A program made the position numbers and the translations under genes. A DNA stretch of 64,000 bases from Blautia sp. Lineage in GTDB: Bacteria; Bacillota; Clostridia; Lachnospirales; Lachnospiraceae. Each line of letters opens with the position of its first letter. Within the stretch, counting starts at the first letter, position 1. This document shows positions 35,050-42,261 of this stretch, in pieces. The stretch is from NCBI GenBank assembly GCA_021772055.1, contig JAETNR010000010.1, positions 37,956 through 101,955 on the forward strand, written 5' to 3'. The notes beneath the pieces were generated by a model. That model did not search any database. It saw only the letters and a program-made list of their open reading frames with translations, and was not told the DNA's origin.

Positions 35050-35100
35050 ATTATACTACATAAAAACGTAATAATCATTACTACATAATACGGTAGTAAT
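35050..35100 (-). promoter_or_regulatory. Promoter and overlapping palindromes of the surface-protein gene
   Basis: A minus-strand TATAAT (complement of 35050-35055) lies 35 bases before the start. Its -35 region falls inside GTAATAATCATTAC (35068-35081), which overlaps a second inverted repeat, ATTACTAC 35077-35084 with GTAGTAAT 35093-35100. The arrangement suggests a regulator binds over the promoter. Confidence 0.5.
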
Positions 35101-35561
35101 CATCCTGTTATTTTCATTACCGCCAATGTAGGCATGAAATAAACAATGTAGTTGTCAATTCTGATATATTCTCCATATTTTGATCTATAACAGTTCAGTG
35201 CTTCAGTTAAATATTCTTCAGTGCAATCCAGATATTCAGCCATTTCGTAACGATTCCGGCATCCATGCTCATAAGCTTGGACGATTCCCATTAATCCGAT
35301 TTTCAGATTATAGCCATATAGCCTTGCCCGGTATTCCTGTTTCCGGTTCATAGTGTCTGACTGATCCAGAATATTGCCAGAGGAAGTATAGTGATGACCA
35401 AGTTCCTCAGCTAGGACACAGGATTTTTCGGCAGTAGTCCCTATGTTTTTCCTGATAGCTATTTTGCTTCCAACGATAAGCCCATCATGCTGTTTTAATG
35501 GTTTCTCTTTTACTGTAAGCCGGTGGGAATCAGCTTCATTCAGTAACGCTTCATAAGTCAT
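35100..35561 (-). CDS. ImmA/IrrE family metalloprotease
   Basis: A 153-residue protein of the ImmA/IrrE family, which cleaves phage- or ICE-type repressors to trigger induction. The active-site helix reads VLAEELGHHYT, where the first His of the HExxH motif is replaced by Glu (EELGHH), a variant seen in phage members of this family. It lies directly downstream of the CI-like repressor on the same strand, the usual ImmR-ImmA order, so it probably inactivates that repressor. Start codon 35561 follows GGGAGGTG. Confidence 0.85.
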   Translation of the reverse strand: MTYEALLNEADSHRLTVKEKPLKQHDGLIVGSKIAIRKNIGTTAEKSCVLAEELGHHYTSSGNILDQSDTMNRKQEYRARLYGYNLKIGLMGIVQAYEHGCRNRYEMAEYLDCTEEYLTEALNCYRSKYGEYIRIDNYIVYFMPTLAVMKITG

Positions 35562-35617
35562 TTGTAAACACCTCCCACATCAAGTTTAGCAGATTTTCAA
35601 TCCCAAAGTTTAGACTT

Positions 35618-36304
35618 TCAGAAACTTTCGTCGGACATCATGTTGATGTCTTCATTTTCTTCTTCTTCTGAATACGCTACATCAGTGCGATGGTGAGCGG
35701 CAACAAGTTCTTTCTCTTGCCCATCATTTTTATCATTTGCAAATAAATTTGAAGAATATTTGTTCAATAATGATTGTATTCTATGCTTATAGAATTGATC
35801 AGAATCGCTAATAAATAATTTAAAATCAGCAGGAGAGACATTAAAGGAAATTTTACCATTAGTAAATGCATAGTAGTCATCATGTATCTTACAATGCGAA
35901 CAGAATGGTTCGTAATTTCCATCAGGAAATTTCGATTTTGGTTCCCAACCAAGTTTTACAGCTTGACGACGAAGACATTCTCCGCAATTCAGTCCATCGG
36001 TAAAAGTTATATGTTCATATGCCCAACCAATTAATTTTAGGTGGGATTTAAATACCATCTCGTTGTTTATTTCTTGCATTATCTGGTTTTCTTTTTCCAT
36101 GGGAACATCAAACCCCATTAACCAAGATTCACTAACATTAAGCGCCTTGGCGATTTTATATATATTTTTTTGCTTTGGAATATAGTTTCCGGATATATAT
36201 GAACTTAGAGCGCCTTTACTTATTCCAGTTTTTTCCACTAAGTCACTTTGTTTTAAATTTCTTATTTCAAGTGCTTCTTTTATTCTTTGTGCAGTTGTAG
36301 CCAT
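35618..36304 (-). CDS. CI-like XRE-family phage repressor
   Basis: A 228-residue regulator with an N-terminal helix-turn-helix (about 5-60; LKQSDLVEKTGISKGALSSYISG). The C-terminal part is not a LexA/CI self-cleaving S24 domain; instead it contains CGEC and CSHCK cysteine pairs that could bind a metal. This fits control by the neighbouring ImmA protease. Start 36304 (MATTAQRI) has GGAGGTG at proper spacing. It faces cro across a control region with repeated half-sites, some of which also lie just downstream of its own stop. Confidence 0.88.
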   Translation of the reverse strand: MATTAQRIKEALEIRNLKQSDLVEKTGISKGALSSYISGNYIPKQKNIYKIAKALNVSESWLMGFDVPMEKENQIMQEINNEMVFKSHLKLIGWAYEHITFTDGLNCGECLRRQAVKLGWEPKSKFPDGNYEPFCSHCKIHDDYYAFTNGKISFNVSPADFKLFISDSDQFYKHRIQSLLNKYSSNLFANDKNDGQEKELVAAHHRTDVAYSEEEENEDINMMSDESF

Positions 36305-36325
36305 TTGCATCACCTCCGTATTATG

Positions 36326-36354
36326 ATGATAACATAAATGTTTAGAAAATGCAA
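36326..36354 (-). promoter_or_regulatory. Leftward repressor promoter
   Basis: On the minus strand TTGCAT (complement of 36349-36354) and TATCAT (complement of 36326-36331) are 17 bases apart, driving the CI-like gene. A GTTTAG half-site (36340-36345) lies in the spacer, so a bound repressor would control its own promoter. Confidence 0.7.
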
Positions 36355-36371
36355 CAAAATTATTCATTAAA

Positions 36372-36457
36372 CTAAAATTGGTGTTTATAAAACTAAAATT
36401 CGCTATTGACAACATCTTAGTATTGCTGTATTATAAAGAAAGTTTAGCAAACTAAAC
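36372..36457 (+). promoter_or_regulatory. Rightward lytic promoter and operators
   Basis: TTGACA 36406-36411 and TATTAT 36429-36434 with a 17-base spacer drive cro. Operator half-sites are CTAAAA at 36372-36377 and 36393-36398 (21 bases apart, upstream of the -35) and the palindrome GTTTAG-CAAA-CTAAAC at 36442-36457, covering the expected start of transcription. Confidence 0.8.
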
Positions 36458-36487
36458 AAATGTAAGCGAAAGAAGAGAGGTGAAAAT

Positions 36488-36703
36488 ATGGCTTTTGAAT
36501 ATTCGGAATTGGTGAGATTAATAAGATACAGGTTTGGCACTCAAGATAATTTTGCAAAAGCTCTTGGTATTGGAAGGGTATCTCTAAGCCAAAGATTAAA
36601 TAATCGGCTTGAATTTACGCAAGATGAAATCGCGAAAGCATCAGAACTTTTAGGTATTCCTAAAAGAAAAATCCCGGAATATTTTTTTATGGAAAAAGTT
36701 TAG
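36488..36703 (+). CDS. Cro-like helix-turn-helix regulator
   Basis: A 71-residue DNA-binding protein resembling the DUF739/Cro-type phage regulators, with a helix-turn-helix at TQDNFAKALGIGRVSLSQRLNN. It is the first gene of the rightward transcript and faces the repressor. An AGAGAGGTG ribosome binding site precedes the ATG. The stop codon is part of a further GTTTAG half-site, so the end of the gene is itself an operator. Confidence 0.85.
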   Translation: MAFEYSELVRLIRYRFGTQDNFAKALGIGRVSLSQRLNNRLEFTQDEIAKASELLGIPKRKIPEYFFMEKV

Positions 36704-36714
36704 AAAACTAAAAC
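36698..36714. promoter_or_regulatory. Operator downstream of cro
   Basis: GTTTAG 36698-36703, AAAA, then CTAAAAC 36708-36714: the same half-sites and four-base spacing as the main operator at 36442-36457. Confidence 0.6.
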
Positions 36715-36732
36715 AGAAAGGAAGAAACAAAC

Positions 36733-37524
36733 ATGAACGATTTAAAGATTTTCAACAATGAAGAATTACAGTTGCAGGTGCGTACTATCCAGAACGACGA
36801 CGGAAGTATTTCTATCAATGCGGAAGATACAGCAATCGGTTTTGGATGGACGCAGGAGAAGACTGGAAAAACCTATGTTAAATGGGAGAGAATGAATGGG
36901 TATTGCAAAGAATTTGGATTTTCCCCACAAGTGGGGAAAGACGATTACATCCCTGAATCCCTCTTTTACCGTCTTGGTATGAAAGCAAACAATGCAGTAG
37001 CAGACAAATTCCAGAACTGGCTTGCAATGGAGGTTATACCAAGTATTCGAAAGACTGGACAGTACGGAAAGGCTTTCGACCGCAACCAGTTATCCCCGGA
37101 ACTGCAACTGTTTATGCAGATGGGCGAGACAATGGCACGGCAGGAGCTGGAGCAGAAGCGTCAGGCCGAGCAGATACAGAAGGTGGAGCAGCGCGTGGAG
37201 AGTATCCGCGATGTAGTTGCCATTGACACCACTTCATGGAGAGAGGAAACAGGAAGGATTCTTCGAAAAATTGGCAATGAATGCGGGGACAATGTTTCCT
37301 ACCAGGAAGTAAGAGCAGAATCCTATAAGCTTTTGGAAAAGCGTATGGGAGTTAATTTAAAGCAGCGTCTGACCAATAAGCGTCGTAGGATGGCTGATGA
37401 AGGTATATGCAAATCCCAGAGAGACAAGCTGAACAACCTGGATATCATTGCGGAAGACAAGAAGCTGATTGAGGGTTATACGGCAATTGTAAAAGAAATG
37501 GCAATTAAATATGGGGTAGCTTAA
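36733..37524 (+). CDS. Phage antirepressor (BRO-N-like with ORF6C-type C-terminus)
   Basis: A 263-residue protein. The N-terminal half resembles KilA/BRO-N antirepressor domains (ISINAEDTAIGFGW, FYRLGMKANNAVADKFQNWL, VIPSIRKTGQYG). A Gln/Glu-rich coiled-coil linker (about 130-160) joins it to an ORF6C-like C-terminal domain with YKLLEKRMGVNLKQRL and KLIEGYTAIVKEMA. Such proteins oppose the phage repressor during induction. It is the second gene behind the lytic promoter. Confidence 0.88.
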   Translation: MNDLKIFNNEELQLQVRTIQNDDGSISINAEDTAIGFGWTQEKTGKTYVKWERMNGYCKEFGFSPQVGKDDYIPESLFYRLGMKANNAVADKFQNWLAMEVIPSIRKTGQYGKAFDRNQLSPELQLFMQMGETMARQELEQKRQAEQIQKVEQRVESIRDVVAIDTTSWREETGRILRKIGNECGDNVSYQEVRAESYKLLEKRMGVNLKQRLTNKRRRMADEGICKSQRDKLNNLDIIAEDKKLIEGYTAIVKEMAIKYGVA

Positions 37525-37542
37525 AAGAAGGAGGAAATAAAA

Positions 37543-37929
37543 ATGACAGCGAAGGATGAAAAAATTTTTGAAATTATGAAGGAAAAGAAAACAGACTGTG
37601 ATACGGCAGAGCTGCTTTTCCGGGATGAACTGGAAGAAATGTATCCGGAGATAGAAAATCCGGACGTGAGGGAAGAGATATACGAGGGGGAGAAGATGAT
37701 AAAAGGGCAGTCTTCAAATTTGGTTTTTACACAGCGTTACGCGGCGGAAGAACTGCAGGGTCTGATTGGTTTTACAGTGGCGGATATTATGGATGAAGAT
37801 GAAGAAAGTGCAATCTGTCTGGTTCTTGAGAATGATCATCATGTTCGTATTGATTTGTTGATTCCGGCAGATGGTTTGGCATATGCAAGCGGTTTTTATG
37901 CGGTTGACCGGGATGGAAAGAGAATTTAA
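37543..37929 (+). CDS. Hypothetical phage early protein
   Basis: A 128-residue acidic protein with no domain I recognise. The C-terminal half has alternating hydrophobic residues (ESAICLVLENDHHVRIDLLI), suggesting a beta-sandwich. AAGGAGG is well placed before ATG 37543. It follows the antirepressor by 18 bases and is followed by a 225-base non-coding tract full of hairpins. Confidence 0.65.
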   Translation: MTAKDEKIFEIMKEKKTDCDTAELLFRDELEEMYPEIENPDVREEIYEGEKMIKGQSSNLVFTQRYAAEELQGLIGFTVADIMDEDEESAICLVLENDHHVRIDLLIPADGLAYASGFYAVDRDGKRI

Positions 37930-37937
37930 TGCTGACA

Positions 37938-38137
37938 GTTTTCGCCCCGAATGGCGAAAACCCTTAAGAATCAGAATTTATCCGGAAATAAGGTTTTCGT
38001 ACCGCGGTACGAAAACTGGTTTTTTCCATTCGTCAAAAGGGACGAATGAAGCAGAGATATTTCGGCTCATACTGAGGTATGAACCGTGGATAAAAAGAAA
38101 CAACATATTTTTTCCATTCACCACAAAGGGAGAATGG
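37938..38137 (+). other. Array of five hairpins in a non-coding tract
   Basis: Five inverted repeats of 22-24 bases occur in 200 bases. H1 37938-37961 (GTTTTCGCC arm). H2 37993-38016, a perfect 12+12 palindrome starting GTTTTCG, followed by TGGT6. H3 38027-38048 (CATTCGTC arm). H4 38063-38086 (CGGCTCATAC arm, one mismatch). H5 38114-38137 (CCATTC arm with A-A mismatch). H1 and H2 share GTTTTCG; H3 and H5 share CATTC. No convincing gene covers them; a 90-codon open frame across H1-H5 lacks a ribosome binding site. Confidence 0.65.
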
Positions 38138-38154
38138 GATTAGGAGGTAATTAT

Positions 38155-38415
38155 ATGCCAAAAGTGAACATAAGCAGAACAGCCAAACTAAATGATGCTT
38201 CCAGAAAAGTTTACAGCTTTTTCTGCGCAGGTATTTCCGATGACCAAGCGTGCAAAATTATGGGATACAGCAGACCGACCCACTACAAAAGGCAGAAGAA
38301 TCCAGAGCAGTTTACACTTGGGGAACTTCGGATTCTGTATCGAGAGGCAAAGCTTCCGGACGAGGTGTTTATGAGGATGATAAGGGAGGAACCAGATGCA
38401 CAGAGACGTAATTGA
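38155..38415 (+). CDS. Small phage protein with helix-turn-helix-like segment
   Basis: An 86-residue basic protein. ISDDQACKIMGYSRPTHYKRQK looks like a helix-turn-helix of the kind found in small phage regulators. The start (MPKVNISRTAK) is set by AGGAGG at 38143-38148; a longer frame upstream runs through hairpin H5 and is not supported. It is the first gene after the hairpin array. DNA-binding is a guess from the pattern. Confidence 0.65.
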   Translation: MPKVNISRTAKLNDASRKVYSFFCAGISDDQACKIMGYSRPTHYKRQKNPEQFTLGELRILYREAKLPDEVFMRMIREEPDAQRRN

Positions 38416-38596
38416 CAGCCTTATGGCTGGAGGCCTGTTATCGTTCTTACCAATTTGGGAGATAGACTCAGGAGACCAGGCAGTAATTGCCATGGGTCTG
38501 GCCGTATTAGCCTACATAGTAATCTTATTGTTCAGGAAGGAGGGAGATTATGGAGAATACAACACCAACAATCATCCGGATCCGGCGCGGCATTAA
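38396..38596 (+). CDS. Small membrane protein
   Basis: A 66-residue protein with one clear transmembrane helix (VIAMGLAVLAYIVILLF, about residues 30-46) and a charged C-terminal tail. GGGAGG is six bases upstream of the ATG. It overlaps the previous gene by 20 bases and the next by 47, which is unusual but both starts have good ribosome binding sites. Function unknown. Confidence 0.55.
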   Translation: MHRDVIDSLMAGGLLSFLPIWEIDSGDQAVIAMGLAVLAYIVILLFRKEGDYGEYNTNNHPDPARH

Positions 38597-38744
38597 TGGA
38601 TACAGATATTCTGCCTGCAGCAACAACGGGAGCTTTATTGCCAATGCCAACCGGCTGTCAGAGATCCGGATGCACTGGGCATGGGAGATACGGCACGGTT
38701 TTGTAGTGCTTGTAAGGGAATTAAAAATGGATCCCACGAGTTAA
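38550..38744 (+). CDS. Small hypothetical phage protein
   Basis: A 64-residue protein, beta-rich in appearance (IRRGINGYRYSACSNNGSFI), starting after GGAGGGAG. Similar small early-region proteins occur in Clostridia phages, but I cannot name a family. It overlaps the tail of the membrane-protein gene. After it, 38745-38893 holds nothing I can support. Confidence 0.5.
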   Translation: MENTTPTIIRIRRGINGYRYSACSNNGSFIANANRLSEIRMHWAWEIRHGFVVLVRELKMDPTS

Positions 38745-38893
38745 CAGCTCAAAGAGGGATCCAATAGACAATAATAATTCATCTCTATTGTAGAGGTGAT
38801 CGGGGAAAATGTCAATGATGAAAAATAAAATCTGAGGATTATTTCCGCAAAGATGTTTCCCTATGTGTAAAAAAACAGGAGGAATAATAGAAG

Positions 38894-40018
38894 ATGAAAG
38901 AAGAAACAAAGAAGGAATTACTGCAAAATTTGAGAAATCGCACATCTGTACAGGAGCCAATGTTTGACGTGTATAAGATCTTGGAGAATTCAAACTTAGA
39001 AGCCTGGGGGAGATTATGCTGCAACAGAATTGCTGATGCACTTTTAGTGGACGGGAAACATATTGAATTAAACTGGATAAGCACCCCACCAAGCATCGTG
39101 ATGGACTGTGTTGGAATCGTTAAGAGTGAGGACATCCTTAAATCCTATATTTCCGCAGAAGCCTATAATGAACTTGAAGACTTTGCATGGAAAATGCATG
39201 ACCATGCACGCAGCAAGAATTATCTGTTAGATGCTCTGCGTGGATATACCAGTAAAGAACTGCGAGAATTTCCGAAGAAGCCTAAAAGTAAATCTTCGGA
39301 AAATGTACTTCATTCGGACTTGGTCAGAGCAGAGCTGCATTCCAGACAAATCTATTGGCGGGCGTATCTGCGAATCAGGGAATGGATAGATGACAAACTC
39401 TTCTACATTAAAAATTACAGCATTGTTCATTTTATCAAAGAAACGGTAAAGGATTTTAATAAGGATCCTGATCATAAGCCAGTTAGTATTCCTAAGAAGA
39501 GCAAAAATGAGATTTTTGGGGATGCGTATATGCGTTTTATTAAGAAGCATAAGGAGTATACAGATCTGCAGAAGATGTCCCAGGAGGATTTAAAAAAGTT
39601 CGTTTTTCTTGGGGTAAATTATTTTGGAAAACGTCCGGATCATACACATCGGATAACGCCATCTGAAGAGGATTTAGAAGCAAAATATATGCAGCTCAAT
39701 CACATTATGCAGGCTATAGGAATGCTTACCCCAACCACTTTAATGCAGATGTTTCCGATTATCAAGGATTACGACGGAAAAAAATACGGTGAAAAAGATT
39801 ACTACTATACAATGAAGGCCATTGGAAGATTGAATCCACATAAGCCTATTGGAAGTTCACAGCAGGCCGCTCAGTTATTATGGGATTATGAAAATAACTC
39901 ATTAAGATTCTTTTCAATAAAATGGGTAGGATGTATTTCAGACCTGGCTATTTATGCGAATAAAAAAGATGAGCACGACGCTTTTTACAAGGGGTTAGAA
40001 AGCAGGTATTCAGATTAA
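38894..40018 (+). CDS. Hypothetical phage early protein
   Basis: A 374-residue soluble protein with many Lys, Asp and His residues and no motif I recognise. Aromatic- and charge-rich segments such as RQIYWRAYLRIREWIDDKLFY suggest a helical fold. The start follows AGGAGGAATAATAG. It is the largest protein of the early region and lies between small early genes, so host takeover or replication support is possible but not evidenced. Confidence 0.65.
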   Translation: MKEETKKELLQNLRNRTSVQEPMFDVYKILENSNLEAWGRLCCNRIADALLVDGKHIELNWISTPPSIVMDCVGIVKSEDILKSYISAEAYNELEDFAWKMHDHARSKNYLLDALRGYTSKELREFPKKPKSKSSENVLHSDLVRAELHSRQIYWRAYLRIREWIDDKLFYIKNYSIVHFIKETVKDFNKDPDHKPVSIPKKSKNEIFGDAYMRFIKKHKEYTDLQKMSQEDLKKFVFLGVNYFGKRPDHTHRITPSEEDLEAKYMQLNHIMQAIGMLTPTTLMQMFPIIKDYDGKKYGEKDYYYTMKAIGRLNPHKPIGSSQQAAQLLWDYENNSLRFFSIKWVGCISDLAIYANKKDEHDAFYKGLESRYSD

Positions 40019-40054
40019 TGCTTATGGTTTGACTACAGAAGGGAGATTTATTTA

Positions 40055-40369
40055 ATGGTTGATTTTGAGAAGTTATATGAAATGGACAACATTATTACCG
40101 GACTTGAAATTGCATCCGAAAGCGCAAGATATATGATCCAGGATGTTACAGATGAATATTTTTCTTTGGCAGAAAAGGACGATAGGGAGCGCTGCTTTAA
40201 CCGGGGACAGGTAAAGAACCGAATAGCCTATGACTATATTTTGGAGGTTGAAAATCTTCTGGAGAAACTTGTTCCGATATTTAATGCAGTTTTTGAAGAA
40301 TCACGGAATGAGAGATTATCAATTGAAAAAGAGGACAGTAAGTTTTCTAGTACCAGAAAGGCGGTGTAG
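40055..40369 (+). CDS. Hypothetical phage protein
   Basis: A 104-residue acidic, mostly helical protein (NIITGLEIASESARYMIQDV; YDYILEVENLLEKLVPIF). GAAGGGAG is 14 bases before the ATG. Four bases separate it from the next small gene. No family recognised. Confidence 0.6.
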   Translation: MVDFEKLYEMDNIITGLEIASESARYMIQDVTDEYFSLAEKDDRERCFNRGQVKNRIAYDYILEVENLLEKLVPIFNAVFEESRNERLSIEKEDSKFSSTRKAV

Positions 40370-40372
40370 TTT

Positions 40373-40567
40373 ATGGCATACGATATGGCACCATGGTTTA
40401 AGCAGCTTATTCGTAAATTGCCAGAAGAACGGTTGCATAATATGCGGATTAAGCTGAACAGTCTGAATGATTCCCATGTGTCTACACAGAAAATGATCGT
40501 TACCATAGATGCGGAACTTTTGCGCCGGAAATGGAGTAGGGATTTAGGAAGGAGAAGAAATCAATAG
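40373..40567 (+). CDS. Small hypothetical phage protein
   Basis: A 64-residue basic protein with a helical pattern (FKQLIRKLPEERLHNMRIKL) and an Arg-rich end (KWSRDLGRRR). It starts three bases after the previous stop and ends two bases before the next start, consistent with a compact early operon. The ribosome binding site AGGCGG is modest. Confidence 0.5.
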   Translation: MAYDMAPWFKQLIRKLPEERLHNMRIKLNSLNDSHVSTQKMIVTIDAELLRRKWSRDLGRRRNQ

Positions 40568-40569
40568 TT

Positions 40570-40761
40570 ATGACAGCAGAAGATATTGAGAATTTCGTAT
40601 TAGAAATGATGGATATATTTGGAGGAATGATGTCAGATGAAGCCGAAGCTTTAAAGCATAAATGGCTGGTTGAACTGGCAAAGATTGGTGTTTCTTCAAA
40701 GGCAGTAAGATTTTTAAATGACATGGCGAATATGACCATAGTGAAAGCTACATATATGTAA
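40570..40761 (+). CDS. Small hypothetical phage protein
   Basis: A 63-residue acidic protein, helical (ENFVLEMMDIFGGMMSDEAE). Closely packed behind the previous gene; AGGAG lies about 15 bases before the ATG, a little far. No family recognised. Confidence 0.45.
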   Translation: MTAEDIENFVLEMMDIFGGMMSDEAEALKHKWLVELAKIGVSSKAVRFLNDMANMTIVKATYM

Positions 40762-40828
40762 TTACCTGATAACGGCAGCAGGAAGTTATGTTTCTGCTGC
40801 CGCATAGAAGAAAGGAAGGGGATTTATA

Positions 40829-41209
40829 ATGGATTTACAAGAGATTAGGGAGAAAGTTAAACATTATATCCTGGAAAATGAATACGTGAGCTACGCAGAA
40901 CTTGAACAGTTCTTTGAGCAAATCGGATATGATTATCATGGGAGTTTCAGCAGTGTATCGTCCGTTTGTGATTATGTAGTTTTCTGGAGCGGATGGAGCA
41001 AGGAGGCTATTGATTTAGTTAACGATCTTTACGACGAGGGAATTCATAAGCAGCCAACGCCAATTTTGACGTATATACTAGACGGCGCAACACTGAATTT
41101 ACCGTTAGTAAAAAGAGATATGCAATACAAGAAGGATCATTGGCTTCCGGTGGTATTCCATAGTATTTCTAATCAGCGCGGTGTCAGACAGAAGACATAC
41201 AGGTGGTGA
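40829..41209 (+). CDS. Hypothetical phage protein
   Basis: A 126-residue protein whose N-terminal half (IREKVKHYILENEYVSYAEL) could form a winged-helix-like fold. GAAAGGAAGGGG precedes the start. Its stop overlaps the start region of the replisome organizer gene, so the two are likely coupled, which hints at a replication-related role. Confidence 0.6.
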   Translation: MDLQEIREKVKHYILENEYVSYAELEQFFEQIGYDYHGSFSSVSSVCDYVVFWSGWSKEAIDLVNDLYDEGIHKQPTPILTYILDGATLNLPLVKRDMQYKKDHWLPVVFHSISNQRGVRQKTYRW

Positions 41210-41214
41210 CAATA

Positions 41215-42261
41215 ATGCAGGATGATTATGGGTGGATTAAGATACATAGGGAACTGTTGAATAAGCCAATCTGGCAGTTATCCACCCCAGAACAGAAAAC
41301 CATTCTCATTACACTCCTCATGATGGCAAACCACAGGGAGAAAAAATGGGAATGGAACGGCGGGCAATATGTATGTGAGCCGGGTCAGTTTATTACAAGT
41401 TTAAATTCTCTGGTGGAAGTGTGTGGAGAAGGCATCACAATTCAGAATGTAAGAACCGCTTTAAACCGCTTTGAAAAATACGACTTTCTAACAAATGTGT
41501 CAACAAAGCGTGGCAGGCTCATAACTATTGTAAATTGGGAGAAATATCAATGTTATGATATTGGTTCTAACAAAGAGTCTGGCAAAGAAGCTAACAAAGA
41601 CCTAACAAAGGGAAAATATGAACAAAGTGTAAATTTTTCAAAAAACACCATTTTTCTAACAGAGTTGCTAACAAAGCATGGAATTGATAAAAACGCCGTA
41701 GAATCAATACTTTCCGAATTTGAAAATAATTCCTATAACAAAGCGTCTGGCAAAGACCTAACAAAGAGCCAACAAAGACCTAACAAACAGCTAACACCTA
41801 ACAAGAATATAAAGAATGATAAGAATAAAAAGAATAATATAAAAACATTGTGCACGCCGGAGGCGGATGCACTGTTTGAGCATCTGTGGAATCGGTACCC
41901 TTCCAAAAAGGGGAAGGCCCGCATTACCGACAAGAAGAAACGTGAGTTTCTGGAAGTCGGTGAGGAACAGATGAACCGCTGTATCGACCGTTACCTTGCG
42001 GATCTGAAAAAAGATGACTGGAGACATCCGCAGAACGGCAGCACATTCTTTACGTCAGGGTATGTTGACTATCTGGATAAAAATTATGGCAATGTGGATA
42101 ATCCAAAGAAGGGAAACTCTCCGGCAGACAGATTTGCATGTTTGCGGCCGGAAACCAGAAGCGCGTTAGAAGAATCCGGAGTTATTCAAGGGCAGAGTAT
42201 AGCCATTGGAAATGCCAGTGAGGAAGAGATCAGGCTACTGCAGAAGGAGGGATTGCTGTGA
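41215..42261 (+). CDS. Phage replisome organizer / DnaD-type replication initiator
   Basis: A 348-residue protein. The N-terminal 115 residues form a winged helix-turn-helix typical of phage replisome organizers (YGWIKIHRELLNKPIW, LMMANHREKKWEW, RTALNRFEKYDFL). A low-complexity Lys/Asn linker (about 115-215) follows; its DNA is a repeat array. The C-terminal domain has RYPSKKGKARITDKKKR and STFFTSGYVDYLDKNY, shared by phage replication proteins. Start 41215 has AGGTGGTG. Its stop overlaps the GTG of the primase-helicase. It probably binds the origin lying inside its own gene and loads the helicase. Confidence 0.85.
   Translation: MQDDYGWIKIHRELLNKPIWQLSTPEQKTILITLLMMANHREKKWEWNGGQYVCEPGQFITSLNSLVEVCGEGITIQNVRTALNRFEKYDFLTNVSTKRGRLITIVNWEKYQCYDIGSNKESGKEANKDLTKGKYEQSVNFSKNTIFLTELLTKHGIDKNAVESILSEFENNSYNKASGKDLTKSQQRPNKQLTPNKNIKNDKNKKNNIKTLCTPEADALFEHLWNRYPSKKGKARITDKKKREFLEVGEEQMNRCIDRYLADLKKDDWRHPQNGSTFFTSGYVDYLDKNYGNVDNPKKGNSPADRFACLRPETRSALEESGVIQGQSIAIGNASEEEIRLLQKEGLL
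41567..41806 (+). repeat. CTAACAAAG iteron array, candidate phage replication origin
   Basis: Exact CTAACAAAG occurs at 41567, 41591, 41602, 41668 and 41758. One- or two-base variants occur at 41579, 41656, 41747, 41769, 41780 and 41798. All are on the same strand. A strongly A+T-rich stretch (41806-41850) follows. The array lies in the linker of the replication initiator gene, the same layout as the lambda origin within gene O. Confidence 0.8.

Noticed and set aside
37871..38143. 90-codon plus-strand frame over the hairpin array
   Set aside because: No ribosome binding site, starts inside another gene and follows hairpin sequence; the supported gene begins at 38155.
38745..38893. Tiny frames in the gap before 38894
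   Set aside because: Only an 8-codon frame with a poor ribosome binding site is present.
41567..41806. CRISPR-like repeat array
   Set aside because: Repeats are 9 bp, irregularly spaced from a few to tens of bases, and lie in a coding gene; they fit iterons, not CRISPR.
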